Source: CAIVAT01 sp038212325
GTDB taxonomy: Bacteria; Bacteroidota; Bacteroidia; Bacteroidales; FEN-979
Length of the DNA stretch: 64,000 nt
Reading direction: 5' to 3'
Assembly (NCBI GenBank): GCA_038212325.1
Contig: JBBQUQ010000002.1
Coordinates: forward strand, 1-64,000
A program made the position numbers and the translations under genes. Below, piece by piece: positions 42,261 to 50,375 of the stretch. The notes beneath the pieces were generated by a model. It saw only the letters and a list, made by a program, of their open reading frames with translations, did no database searches and was not told the DNA's origin. The first letter of the stretch is position 1. Each line of letters begins with the position of its first letter.

Positions 42261-43868
42261 ATGCAGAAGTTATTGTTATTAGGGGATGAGGCCATTGCAC
42301 AGGGCGCCCTGGATGCCGGCCTGTCCGGAATCTATGCCTATCCCGGAACTCCTTCCACTGAAATCACTGAATTTGTCCAGAATTCCAAGTTTGCAGCCGA
42401 CCACCATATTCACTCGAACTGGTCGACCAATGAAAAAACCGCCATGGAGTCGGCGCTTGGGATGTCGTATGCCGGAAAACGCACCATGGTATGCATGAAG
42501 CATGTGGGTTTGAATGTTGCGGCCGATCCGTTCATCAATTCAGCCATTACGGGAGCCAATGGGGGCATGATCGTGGTAGCAGCCGATGATCCGTCGATGC
42601 ATTCATCGCAGAATGAACAGGATTCGCGTTTTTTTGGAAAATTCGCGCTTGTCCCGATCCTTGAACCGGCTGATCAGCAGGAGGCTTATGACATGGTTCA
42701 CTATGGCTTTGATTTTTCCGAAAAATACAGGGTGCCCGTGTTAATGCGCATTACAACCCGCATGGCCCATTCGCGTTCGGGTGTTGCGAGAGTGCCTGAG
42801 GTCAGAAAACAGAATGAATTGAAAATGCCTTCCGACCTGCGCCAGTTTGTCCTTCTGCCAAACATTGCAAGAAAGCGCTATAAGAACCTTCTCAAGGACC
42901 ATGCATTCTTCATTACTGAATCGGAATCCTCGCCATTCAACAAATACATCGATGGCCCCGACAAGTCGAAAGGGATCATCGTTTGCGGAATTGCCTATAA
43001 TTACCTGCTCGAAAATTTTTCCGATCGCAAGGTGCCCTATCCTGTGCTGAAGATCGGCCAGTATCCCATGCCACGCAGCCTGGTTGAAAAAATGGCCGAT
43101 GATTGCGATGAAATTCTTGTTATCGAAGATGGGTACCCCATTGTGGAGGAATTGCTAAAAGGCTACCTTGGCCGTGGACTGAAGGTGAAGGGCCGCCTCG
43201 ACGGTACCCTTCCGCGCGATGGCGAACTGAACCCAAATCTTGTGGCCGTTGCCCTCGGAAAAGCGGATACTTTCGGATTGCCCGTTCCCGACCTTGTTGT
43301 TGGCCGCCCGCCCTCGTTATGCAGCGGCTGTCCGCACATCGACTCCTATTATGCACTGAGCGAAACGCTAAGTGCCCTGTCCAATGGCAGGGTGTTTTCC
43401 GATATTGGCTGTTATACGCTTGGCGCATTAAAGCCATACGAAGCGATCAACTCCTGTGTCGACATGGGGGCCTCCATCACGATGGCCAAAGGGGCCGCCG
43501 ATGCCGGGCTGATTCCCGCCGTGGCAGTGATCGGGGATTCCACGTTTACGCATTCGGGAATGACCGGCCTGCTCGATGCCATCAATGACAAGTCGCCCAT
43601 TACGATCATGATCCTTGATAATGGAACGACAGCCATGACAGGCGGGCAGGACTCCCCGGGATTTGGGAAAATCGAAGAGATCTGCAAGGGATTGGGTGTA
43701 GAGGAAGCGCACATCCGCGTGCTGAAACCCCTGAAAAAATATCATGATGAGAATGTCGCCATCATGAAAGAAGAATTAGCCTATCCTGGCGTGTCAGTGA
43801 TCATTCCCCGCCGCGAGTGCATTGTTGCCATTGACAAGCGCATCCGCGATAAATTCAAGAACAAGTAA
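42261..43868 (+). CDS. iorA: Indolepyruvate:ferredoxin oxidoreductase, alpha subunit (no ferredoxin domain)
   Basis: 535 residues. The PP-like domain starts MQKLLLLGDEAIAQGAL and contains YPGTPSTEITEF and NEKTAMESALG. The TPP-binding domain has GDSTFTHSGMTGLLDAI and ILDNGTTAMTGGQ. The Cys motif LCSGCPHIDSYY and SDIGCYTLG are typical. The enzyme oxidatively decarboxylates aryl pyruvates to acyl-CoA and reduces ferredoxin. The usual C-terminal 2[4Fe-4S] domain (~70 residues) is missing: the chain ends RRECIVAIDKRIRDKF. iorB follows in 11 bases. Confidence 0.92.
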   Translation: MQKLLLLGDEAIAQGALDAGLSGIYAYPGTPSTEITEFVQNSKFAADHHIHSNWSTNEKTAMESALGMSYAGKRTMVCMKHVGLNVAADPFINSAITGANGGMIVVAADDPSMHSSQNEQDSRFFGKFALVPILEPADQQEAYDMVHYGFDFSEKYRVPVLMRITTRMAHSRSGVARVPEVRKQNELKMPSDLRQFVLLPNIARKRYKNLLKDHAFFITESESSPFNKYIDGPDKSKGIIVCGIAYNYLLENFSDRKVPYPVLKIGQYPMPRSLVEKMADDCDEILVIEDGYPIVEELLKGYLGRGLKVKGRLDGTLPRDGELNPNLVAVALGKADTFGLPVPDLVVGRPPSLCSGCPHIDSYYALSETLSALSNGRVFSDIGCYTLGALKPYEAINSCVDMGASITMAKGAADAGLIPAVAVIGDSTFTHSGMTGLLDAINDKSPITIMILDNGTTAMTGGQDSPGFGKIEEICKGLGVEEAHIRVLKPLKKYHDENVAIMKEELAYPGVSVIIPRRECIVAIDKRIRDKFKNK

Positions 43869-43879
43869 ACACACAACCA

Positions 43880-44461
43880 ATGAAAAGAGATATTATTTTA
43901 GCAGGTGTAGGAGGCCAGGGCATTATCTCCATTGCCTCCATCATCGGCTATGCTGCACTTGAACAGGGCATGTTTTTGAAACAATCGGAAGTTCACGGGA
44001 TGAGTCAGCGGGGAGGCGATGTGATGTCAAACCTGCGGATTTCGCACCAGGACATTGCCTCTGACCTGATCCCATTCGGACAGGCAGACATGATCATTTC
44101 CATCGAGCCGCTCGAATCGCTCCGTTACCTGCCATATCTTTCGGGCGAAGGCTGGGTCATTACCAATACCCGCCCCTTTAACAATATTCCAAATTATCCT
44201 GAAATGGATAAAATCATGGCCGAAATAGAGAAGGTGCCTCATCATATAGCATTGGATGCTGATGCAACGGCCAAAGAGGCAGGTTCGGCCAAAGCCACCA
44301 ACATTGTAATCTTAGGGGCGGCCGCCCCTTTCCTTGGCATGGCCTATGAAAAGCTTGAAGATGCCATTCGATTCATCTTCCGGAAAAAAGGAGATAAAAT
44401 CATTGACCTGAACCTGACAGCCTTGAAGGCAGGTTTTGATTTCTCAAACCAGCACAAGTGA
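43880..44461 (+). CDS. iorB: Indolepyruvate:ferredoxin oxidoreductase, beta subunit
   Basis: 193 residues, the normal size. ILAGVGGQGIISIASIIG at the start binds CoA/TPP-domain partner, HGMSQRGGDVMSNLRI is the family signature. It pairs with IorA to form the alpha2beta2 enzyme. Confidence 0.93.
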   Translation: MKRDIILAGVGGQGIISIASIIGYAALEQGMFLKQSEVHGMSQRGGDVMSNLRISHQDIASDLIPFGQADMIISIEPLESLRYLPYLSGEGWVITNTRPFNNIPNYPEMDKIMAEIEKVPHHIALDADATAKEAGSAKATNIVILGAAAPFLGMAYEKLEDAIRFIFRKKGDKIIDLNLTALKAGFDFSNQHK

Positions 44462-44472
44462 TTTTTTCTTTG

Positions 44473-44480
44473 TACCTTTG
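44473..44480 (+). promoter_or_regulatory. -7 element (TACCTTTG) of the sphingolipid locus
   Basis: TACCTTTG (followed by CAC, as in many Bacteroidota promoters) lies 33 bases before the spt ATG. It removes the longer reading frame (44436) as the start. Confidence 0.55.
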
Positions 44481-44513
44481 CACGCTTTTTTTATATTACA
44501 GAGATTTAAAACA

Positions 44514-45704
44514 ATGAGGATTTTACAGAGGAAATTAGCCCACTACACCGAGCCGCAGAAAGTTGAGAAAATGGGGATCTATCCGTTCTTCCGGATGATA
44601 GAGTCGGACCAGGATACGGTGGTTATGATGAATGGCCGTAAAGTGCTGATGTTCGGCTCAAACAGTTATCTCGGGCTGACCAACCATCCGAAAATCAAGG
44701 AAGCTGCTATTAAGGCGACTGAAAAGTACGGCACAGGCTGTGCAGGTTCCCGCTTTCTCAACGGAACACTTGACATTCATATCGAGCTTGAAAACAAGCT
44801 GGCTGAATTTGTTGGAAAACAGGCTGCGCTGGTTTACAGCACTGGTTTCCAGGTTAACCTCGGGGTTATCCCGACCATTACCGGGCGCAATGACTATATC
44901 CTGATCGATGAGCTTGATCATGCATCCATAATTGAGGCTACCCGTTTGTCTTTTGCCAAGGTGCTGAAATTTCGTCACAACGACATGCATTCCCTGGAGT
45001 CAGTTCTTAAAAAGTGTGAGCCCGGCAGGATCAAGCTGATTGTGGTAGATGGTGTGTTCAGCATGGATGGCGATATTGCCAATCTGCCGGAAATAGTTAA
45101 ACTATCGGAAAAGTATGAAGCGACTATCATGGTCGATGATGCACACGCCATCGGCGTGCTTGGCAAACATGGCGCCGGTACGGCAAACCATTTTGGCCTG
45201 ACCAGCAAAGTTGACCTGATCATGGGTACTTTTTCAAAATCCATGGCGGCCCTGGGAGGTTTTATTGCAAGCGATACTGAAACAATCAATTATATCAAAC
45301 ACCACTCACGCACCCTGATATTCAGCGCATCAGCAACTCCTGCGTCAGCCGCAGCCGTGCTTGCAGCGCTTGAGATCATGAAAAGCGAGCCTGAACGAAT
45401 TGAACATCTGTGGGAGGTTACCCATTACGCCATCGAGAATTTCAGAAAACTGGGATTTGATATCGGCAACACCGTTACCCCCATCATTCCGTTATACATC
45501 CGTGACAACCTCAAAACCCTTACCATTACCCGCATGTTACTGGATGAAGGAATTTTTGTGAACCCTGTCGTGGCTCCGGCCGTAAGCAAGGACAATACAT
45601 TGATCCGCTTTTCCCTCATGGCTACTCATACGAAAGAACAAGTTGATATTGCGTTGGAGAAATTTGAGAAACTGGGGAAGAAGCTCCATATTATCTCAAA
45701 ATAG
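44514..45704 (+). CDS. spt: Serine palmitoyltransferase (alpha-oxoamine synthase)
   Basis: 396 residues, close to the Bacteroides enzyme in length and sequence as I recall it: ESDQDT, LMFGSNSYLGLTNHPK, YGTGCAGSRFLNGTLD, DELDHASIIEATRLSF, MVDDAHAIGVLG and the PLP lysine in GTFSKSMAALGGFIASD. It condenses serine with a fatty acyl-CoA to 3-ketosphinganine, the first step of sphingolipid synthesis. A cytoplasmic PLP enzyme. The next three genes follow closely and should complete dihydroceramide formation. Confidence 0.93.
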   Translation: MRILQRKLAHYTEPQKVEKMGIYPFFRMIESDQDTVVMMNGRKVLMFGSNSYLGLTNHPKIKEAAIKATEKYGTGCAGSRFLNGTLDIHIELENKLAEFVGKQAALVYSTGFQVNLGVIPTITGRNDYILIDELDHASIIEATRLSFAKVLKFRHNDMHSLESVLKKCEPGRIKLIVVDGVFSMDGDIANLPEIVKLSEKYEATIMVDDAHAIGVLGKHGAGTANHFGLTSKVDLIMGTFSKSMAALGGFIASDTETINYIKHHSRTLIFSASATPASAAAVLAALEIMKSEPERIEHLWEVTHYAIENFRKLGFDIGNTVTPIIPLYIRDNLKTLTITRMLLDEGIFVNPVVAPAVSKDNTLIRFSLMATHTKEQVDIALEKFEKLGKKLHIISK

Positions 45705-45709
45705 TCCTG

Positions 45710-46843
45710 ATGACAAAAACCAACCCGATTGAATTAAAAAAAGTTGCCACCAAAAAGGATCTTAAACGGTTCATCGCATTTCAAAATCAACTTTACAAAG
45801 GAAATAAATTCTGGTGTCCGCCGATGCGGATGGATGAAATGAACACACTGAGCAGGGATAAGAACCCTGCTTTTGATTTTTGTGAAGCTGAATTCTGGAT
45901 CGCTTACCGCGGTAAAGTGATGGTGGGGCGCATTGCCGGCATCATCAACCATAAGGCCAATGAACGCTGGAATGAAAGGATGGTGCGTTTCGGTTGGATC
46001 GATTTCATCGATGACTCAGAGGTTTCGCAGTTACTGCTCGACACGGTGCAGGAATGGGGCAGGTCGAAAGGGATGAATGGCATTCATGGGCCCCTTGGTT
46101 TTTCCGACATGGACAATGAGGGAATGCTCATCAAGGGTTTTGAAGAACTTGCAACCCTTGCATCGATTTACAACTATCCCTACTATGTGGGGCACATGGA
46201 GAAGATGGGTTTCGAAAAAGCCGCCGACTGGGTGCAGTATGAATTTGAAATTCCCCCTGCAATACCTGAAAAGGTTGACCGACTAGCTCTGCTCGTACAG
46301 GAGAAATATAAGCTCAGGCTGCTTAAAGCAAGGAAGGCAAAAGAGCTGCTGCCCTATGCTCCGAAAATGTTTCGCACACTTAACGCGGCTTTCAGTGAAC
46401 TATACGGTTACACTGCCCTGACCCAGAAACAAGTGGACATGTACATCAAAGCCTATTTTGGCTTTGTCCGTCCTGAATTCATCTCTTTTGTCATCGATGA
46501 ACACGACGAGGTGGTCGGGTTTGGCGTATCCCTGCCTTCGCTTACCCGGGCCCTTCAGAAATGCGATGGTAAATTGTTCCCGTTCGGGTTTCTTTATCTC
46601 CTTCGGGCCATGAAAAAGAGCGACACGATCGACATGTACCTGAATGGTGTTCGTCCCGATTATCATGCGAAAGGAGTAAATGCACTGTATTACAATGAGA
46701 TGCACCGGGCATACATCAAGCATGGCATTAAGAAGGCTGTAACCAACCCGCAACTGGAAGACAATGCCAAAGCCCTCACCATCTGGAAAAATTTCAATGG
46801 AAGGCAGCATTTGACGAGGAGGTGCTGGATAAAACATTTTTAA
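45710..46843 (+). CDS. GNAT-type acyltransferase-like protein A (ceramide synthase candidate)
   Basis: 377 residues, starting 5 bases after spt. The N-terminus (KKDLKRFIAFQNQLYKGNKF and RDKNPAFDFCEAEFWIAYR) and RIAGIINHKANE are followed by GPLGFSDMDNEGMLIKG. A second GNAT-like half has VGFGVSLPSLTRALQK, GVRPDYHAKGVNALYYNE and TNPQLEDNAKALTIWKNF. No signal peptide. It is a close paralogue of the protein at 48009-49157. By context it may N-acylate sphinganine. The bacterial ceramide synthase described in Caulobacter is a GNAT enzyme; I cannot show orthology. Confidence 0.8.
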   Translation: MTKTNPIELKKVATKKDLKRFIAFQNQLYKGNKFWCPPMRMDEMNTLSRDKNPAFDFCEAEFWIAYRGKVMVGRIAGIINHKANERWNERMVRFGWIDFIDDSEVSQLLLDTVQEWGRSKGMNGIHGPLGFSDMDNEGMLIKGFEELATLASIYNYPYYVGHMEKMGFEKAADWVQYEFEIPPAIPEKVDRLALLVQEKYKLRLLKARKAKELLPYAPKMFRTLNAAFSELYGYTALTQKQVDMYIKAYFGFVRPEFISFVIDEHDEVVGFGVSLPSLTRALQKCDGKLFPFGFLYLLRAMKKSDTIDMYLNGVRPDYHAKGVNALYYNEMHRAYIKHGIKKAVTNPQLEDNAKALTIWKNFNGRQHLTRRCWIKHF

Positions 46844-46893
46844 TAATGCGAATCAAGGGGTGAAAATAAATTCATGTAACCACCTTATATAAT

Positions 46894-46907
46894 GGGGCTA
46901 AAGCCCC
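46894..46907. repeat. REP-like palindrome GGGGCTAAAGCCCC
   Basis: A perfect 6-bp stem around the core CTAAAG, like the GCTTTAGC palindromes at 61.4 kb. It lies between acyltransferase A and the reductase gene. Confidence 0.6.
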
Positions 46908-46945
46908 TGGTCTGACGTTAAAAGGCGACTCTTCATTCACATTAT

Positions 46946-46980
46946 CAAAGTGCAAAGTGCAAAGTGCAAAGTGCAAAGTG
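46946..46980. repeat. 7-bp satellite, five copies
   Basis: CAAAGTG repeated five times without error, just before the start region of the reductase gene. Slippage here would change the leader, not the protein. Confidence 0.85.
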
Positions 46981-47002
46981 GGAATACCGCCAAATGATCG
47001 AT

Positions 47003-48007
47003 ATGAAAAATATACTTATCACCGGCGCCAGCGGGTTTATTGGCAGCTTTCTTGTTGAAGAAGGGCTGAAACAGGATTTTCAGGTTTATGCCGGAGTCCG
47101 TAAATCAAGCTCACGTGATTATCTGCAGGATGAACGCATCCGGTTTATTGAATTTGATTTCTCAACCAAGGAAAAGGTCCTCGAAACTCTGGAGGATTGC
47201 AAAAACAAAAATATCCGCTTCCATTACATAGTTCATAACGCAGGGCTTACCAAGGTCAAAAAAAAGGAGGATTTTTACAATGTAAATTGCCGGAATACCA
47301 TTCATTTCATTGAGGCACTGATTGAATCGGGGATGGTCCCGGATAAGTTCCTGTTTGTCAGCAGTCTTGCTGCTTACGGTCCGGGTGATCCGCATACAGG
47401 TGAACCGGTGCGCCTTACCCATGAACCTAAACCCATCGAACTTTACGGAAAAAGCAAGCTTGATGCTGAACGTTATATCACTGGTTTGACTGACTTTCCC
47501 TGGCTGATTGTAAGGCCAACCGGTGTTTACGGACCAAAAGAAAAAGATTATTTCGTGTTTTTCCAGACCATAAACCGGGGCATGGAGCCCTATATCGGTT
47601 TCAGGAAACAGGTACTCACCTTCATATATGTACGTGACCTGGTCAGGCTGATATATATTGCACTTGCTTCGCCACACATAAAAAAAGCCTGGTTTGTGTC
47701 GGATGGCAAAGAATATCCATCGGAACTTTTTGCGAAAATTACCAAAAAGGCATTGGGAAAAAAAACAGTGCGCTTTACCGTTCCGCTTTTTCTTGTCAGG
47801 GCAATTGCCACCATCGGCGAGCGTGTAGGCGGATTGTGGGGAACCATTCCTACCTTGAATACCGACAAATATAAGGTTCTGAAATGCACGAACTGGCGTT
47901 GTGAATTTGAGCCGCTGGAACAGGATCTTGGCTTTAAAGCTGAATACGACCTGGAAAAGGGAGTTGCCGAAACGCTTGAATGGTACAAAAAGGAAAAATG
48001 GCTCTGA
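47003..48007 (+). CDS. NAD-dependent epimerase/reductase (ceramide reductase candidate)
   Basis: 334 residues. Rossmann motif TGASGFIG at the N-terminus, FDFSTKEKV, a VSSLAAYGPG loop and the catalytic YGKSKLDAERY (Tyr-x3-Lys). ATGs at 46994 and 47003 are both possible; the latter gives MKNILITGASG. In the reported bacterial sphingolipid pathway an epimerase-like reductase (CerR) reduces the 3-keto group. Position between two acyltransferase-like genes beside spt supports that role here. Confidence 0.82.
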   Translation: MKNILITGASGFIGSFLVEEGLKQDFQVYAGVRKSSSRDYLQDERIRFIEFDFSTKEKVLETLEDCKNKNIRFHYIVHNAGLTKVKKKEDFYNVNCRNTIHFIEALIESGMVPDKFLFVSSLAAYGPGDPHTGEPVRLTHEPKPIELYGKSKLDAERYITGLTDFPWLIVRPTGVYGPKEKDYFVFFQTINRGMEPYIGFRKQVLTFIYVRDLVRLIYIALASPHIKKAWFVSDGKEYPSELFAKITKKALGKKTVRFTVPLFLVRAIATIGERVGGLWGTIPTLNTDKYKVLKCTNWRCEFEPLEQDLGFKAEYDLEKGVAETLEWYKKEKWL

Positions 48008-48008
48008 C

Positions 48009-49157
48009 ATGAGTGATATCTCAATAAGGAAAGTTGTTACACACCGGGACCTGAAGAAATTCGTTGACTTTCCTTTTCATTTGTTTGAAGGGAACGCATT
48101 CTGGGTTCCCCCATTGAAATTTGACGAGATCAATACCCTTCGAAAGGACAAAAACCCGGCATTTTCCTACTGCGAAGCGGAATACTGGATAGCCTTTCGC
48201 GACGGGGAGCCTGTGGGCAGAATTGCCGGCATCATCAACCATCATGAATGTGAGCATTGGAACACCCGGCTGGTAAGATTTGGATGGATTGACTTTATCG
48301 ACGACCCGAAGGTTTCCCGTTTGCTGTTGGAGAACGTCACAGAATGGGGCAGGGGCAAAGGGATGACCGGGCTTCATGGCCCGTTGGGGTTTACCGACAT
48401 GGACCCGGAAGGGATGCTCATGGAAGGATTTGACCAGATATCCAGTTTGTCGGCCATCTATAATTTCCCCTATTACAAGGATCACATGGAACGACTTGGT
48501 TTCAGGAAGTCAACCGACTGGGTTCAGTTTGAGATCAGGATACCTGAAACCAGCCCCGACAAGGTTGAGCGTGTGACGGAGATTGTCCTGAGAAAATATG
48601 ACCTGCACTTGTTAAAGCCCCGTAAAGCAAAGGAAATCAGACCATACGCTGCAAAAATGTTCACCATGTATAATGAAGCATTCCGCGACATCTATGGTTT
48701 TTCCGCGCTGACAAAGGAACAGATGGAAAACTACACGAGGCAGTACTTTGACTTTATCAGGCCTGAATTTGTATCGTTGGTGCTCGATTCAAACGATGAT
48801 GTCGTGGGGTTTGGAATTACCATGCCCAGCCTGTCCATTGCACTTCAAAAAGCCAAAGGATCCTTGTTCCCTTTTGGGTTCATTCACCTGTTGCGCGCCA
48901 TGCGTCATAACGACACGATCCATATGTACTTGATCGGCGTACGTCCCGATTACCAGGGAAAAGGCATATTGGCCCTGGTTTACCATGAACTTGCACGGGC
49001 ATACATGAAAGCCGGAATAAAGATTGCACGCACCCATCCCCAGCTTGAAGACAACCTGAAGGCCATCTCTATATGGAAAAACTACGACGCCCGGGTGAAT
49101 ATCAGGCGTCGTTGCTGGATCAGGTCATTTACCCCGGTTGAAAAAAACCAGGCTTAG
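48009..49157 (+). CDS. GNAT-type acyltransferase-like protein B (paralogue of A)
   Basis: 382 residues, starting one base after the reductase stop. It is colinear with protein A over its entire length; blocks such as VRFGWIDFIDD, HGPLGFTDMDPEGMLMEG and GVRPDYQGKGILALVYHE are shared with small changes. Roughly 55-60% identity by eye. Duplication with retention of both suggests different acyl preference or steps. The last four bases overlap the convergent barrel gene. Confidence 0.8.
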   Translation: MSDISIRKVVTHRDLKKFVDFPFHLFEGNAFWVPPLKFDEINTLRKDKNPAFSYCEAEYWIAFRDGEPVGRIAGIINHHECEHWNTRLVRFGWIDFIDDPKVSRLLLENVTEWGRGKGMTGLHGPLGFTDMDPEGMLMEGFDQISSLSAIYNFPYYKDHMERLGFRKSTDWVQFEIRIPETSPDKVERVTEIVLRKYDLHLLKPRKAKEIRPYAAKMFTMYNEAFRDIYGFSALTKEQMENYTRQYFDFIRPEFVSLVLDSNDDVVGFGITMPSLSIALQKAKGSLFPFGFIHLLRAMRHNDTIHMYLIGVRPDYQGKGILALVYHELARAYMKAGIKIARTHPQLEDNLKAISIWKNYDARVNIRRRCWIRSFTPVEKNQA

Positions 49158-49996
49158 AGCCTAAAGGTTATGCCAATATTGATCAAAACGTTGCTGAAGG
49201 AGACTGATGTTTTGGCCTCTTTATCCGGGCTTCCATCGGGAATTTCTTCATTTGCATCAAATTCCTTCTCATACGTCCACTCTTTTTCATTTGTGGTTGC
49301 ATCAGGCAATTGATCTACTCCGTCGTAGGTCCATGTCTTTAATTTTCCTTTGGATGGGGAATAGGATATTCCATTGAAAACAAGTTCACCATAAAATGCC
49401 AGTTTTTCGCTGAGCATAAAAGAGGCACCTCCGGCCGCAGTGAAACCCAATGCAACACCGCCCGACAGTTTCTGGCTCTGGTCGGAAGTATGTGTAACCT
49501 TCAATGATTCGCCACCGGTATATTTATCGGTATAGTTGTCAGTTCGTGTTCCTGAAGGGAGGACGCCAACGATCATTCCCAATCTTGCATAAGGATTGAT
49601 CTTTTCGAGCCCGGGTGTGATCACGATTGCCGGAACAATTTGCAGCATCATTCCTGAAATCTTTGACTCCTGTGTTCGTTCACCATAAGAGTCAGTTACG
49701 GTCTGATTCGTTTTTTTCTTCAGTCCGATGAATTCGTTTACCCCGAGTTCAATTCCGACAAATTGTGAAAACATGTGTCCGAAAGCCAGGTTAACATTGA
49801 AGCCACCACCCAGTCCCATCGATTTTATGGTAATATTGTCGGCACTGGAAGATTCGCTCTCATCATACCAGGCATAGCCTTGATATTGTTTGAGTCCGAC
49901 ACCTCCTCCGACGCCCAGGCGAAGGTAATTTGATTGTGCATGTACAGTACCCGCCAGCAGGCAGATAACCACGATCATTCCGTAGATCTTTTTCAT
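49154..49996 (-). CDS. Outer-membrane beta-barrel protein
   Basis: 280 residues with a signal peptide (cleavage VHAQ). Glycine- and aromatic-rich strands (LRLGVGGGVGLKQYQGY, LGGGFNVNLAFGHMF, FYGELVFNGISYSPSKG) and a terminal NVLINIGITFRL fit the OmpW/OmpA-like barrel family of Bacteroidota. Function unknown. It interrupts acyltransferase B and the decayed third copy. Confidence 0.8.
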   Translation of the reverse strand: MKKIYGMIVVICLLAGTVHAQSNYLRLGVGGGVGLKQYQGYAWYDESESSSADNITIKSMGLGGGFNVNLAFGHMFSQFVGIELGVNEFIGLKKKTNQTVTDSYGERTQESKISGMMLQIVPAIVITPGLEKINPYARLGMIVGVLPSGTRTDNYTDKYTGGESLKVTHTSDQSQKLSGGVALGFTAAGGASFMLSEKLAFYGELVFNGISYSPSKGKLKTWTYDGVDQLPDATTNEKEWTYEKEFDANEEIPDGSPDKEAKTSVSFSNVLINIGITFRL

Positions 49997-50184
49997 AAGT
50001 TTGGTTTTTGTATTGTTAATGATTACAGTTGAATGTGAATCTTGAATAGTAAAAACGTTCTACAGAATGTGTAATCAACTGAATGATTGTGTTGTATGTT
50101 GCGAACATCTCATGGTTGAGCAACCATCCTGTCTGTTTTGACAGGGTAAAGATACGAATACCGGGAGAAAAACAAATAAAATAG

Positions 50185-50325
50185 TACACATTTTTCCATG
50201 TTGAACAACAGGAGGATACTCCTATCGGATTCGGAATAACAATTACCAGTCTGGCCCTTGCGCTCCAAAAACCAAAGTATATTCACGCCGGGATTAAAAC
50301 TGCACGGACCCATCCCCAACTGAAA
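50185..50325 (+). pseudogene. Decayed third copy of the acyltransferase-like gene
   Basis: In one frame this stretch reads FFHVEQQEDTPIGFGITIT, SLALALQKPK, then YIHAGIKTARTHPQLKKK. Protein B has GFGITMPSLSIALQK and, about 45 residues later, YMKAGIKIARTHPQLEDN. The fragment therefore keeps two segments of B joined by an internal deletion and lacks everything before and after. It is nearer to B than to A. It ends at the susCD terminator. Confidence 0.8.
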
Positions 50326-50357
50326 AAAAAGGAGGCTGACCTTGGGTCGCCTCCTTT
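50323..50357 (-). terminator. Intrinsic terminator of the susCD operon
   Basis: Stem AAAGGAGGC/GCCTCCTTT with an inner GACC/GGTC pair and three-base loop; on the minus strand it is followed by eight T. It begins 18 bases after the SusD stop. Confidence 0.88.
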
Positions 50358-50375
50358 GTACGATAAGAGATAAGA

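Noticed and set aside
44436..44513. Longer spt start
   Set aside because: Runs through the -7 element TACCTTTG and overlaps iorB; the ATG at 44514 gives the Bacteroides-like N-terminus.
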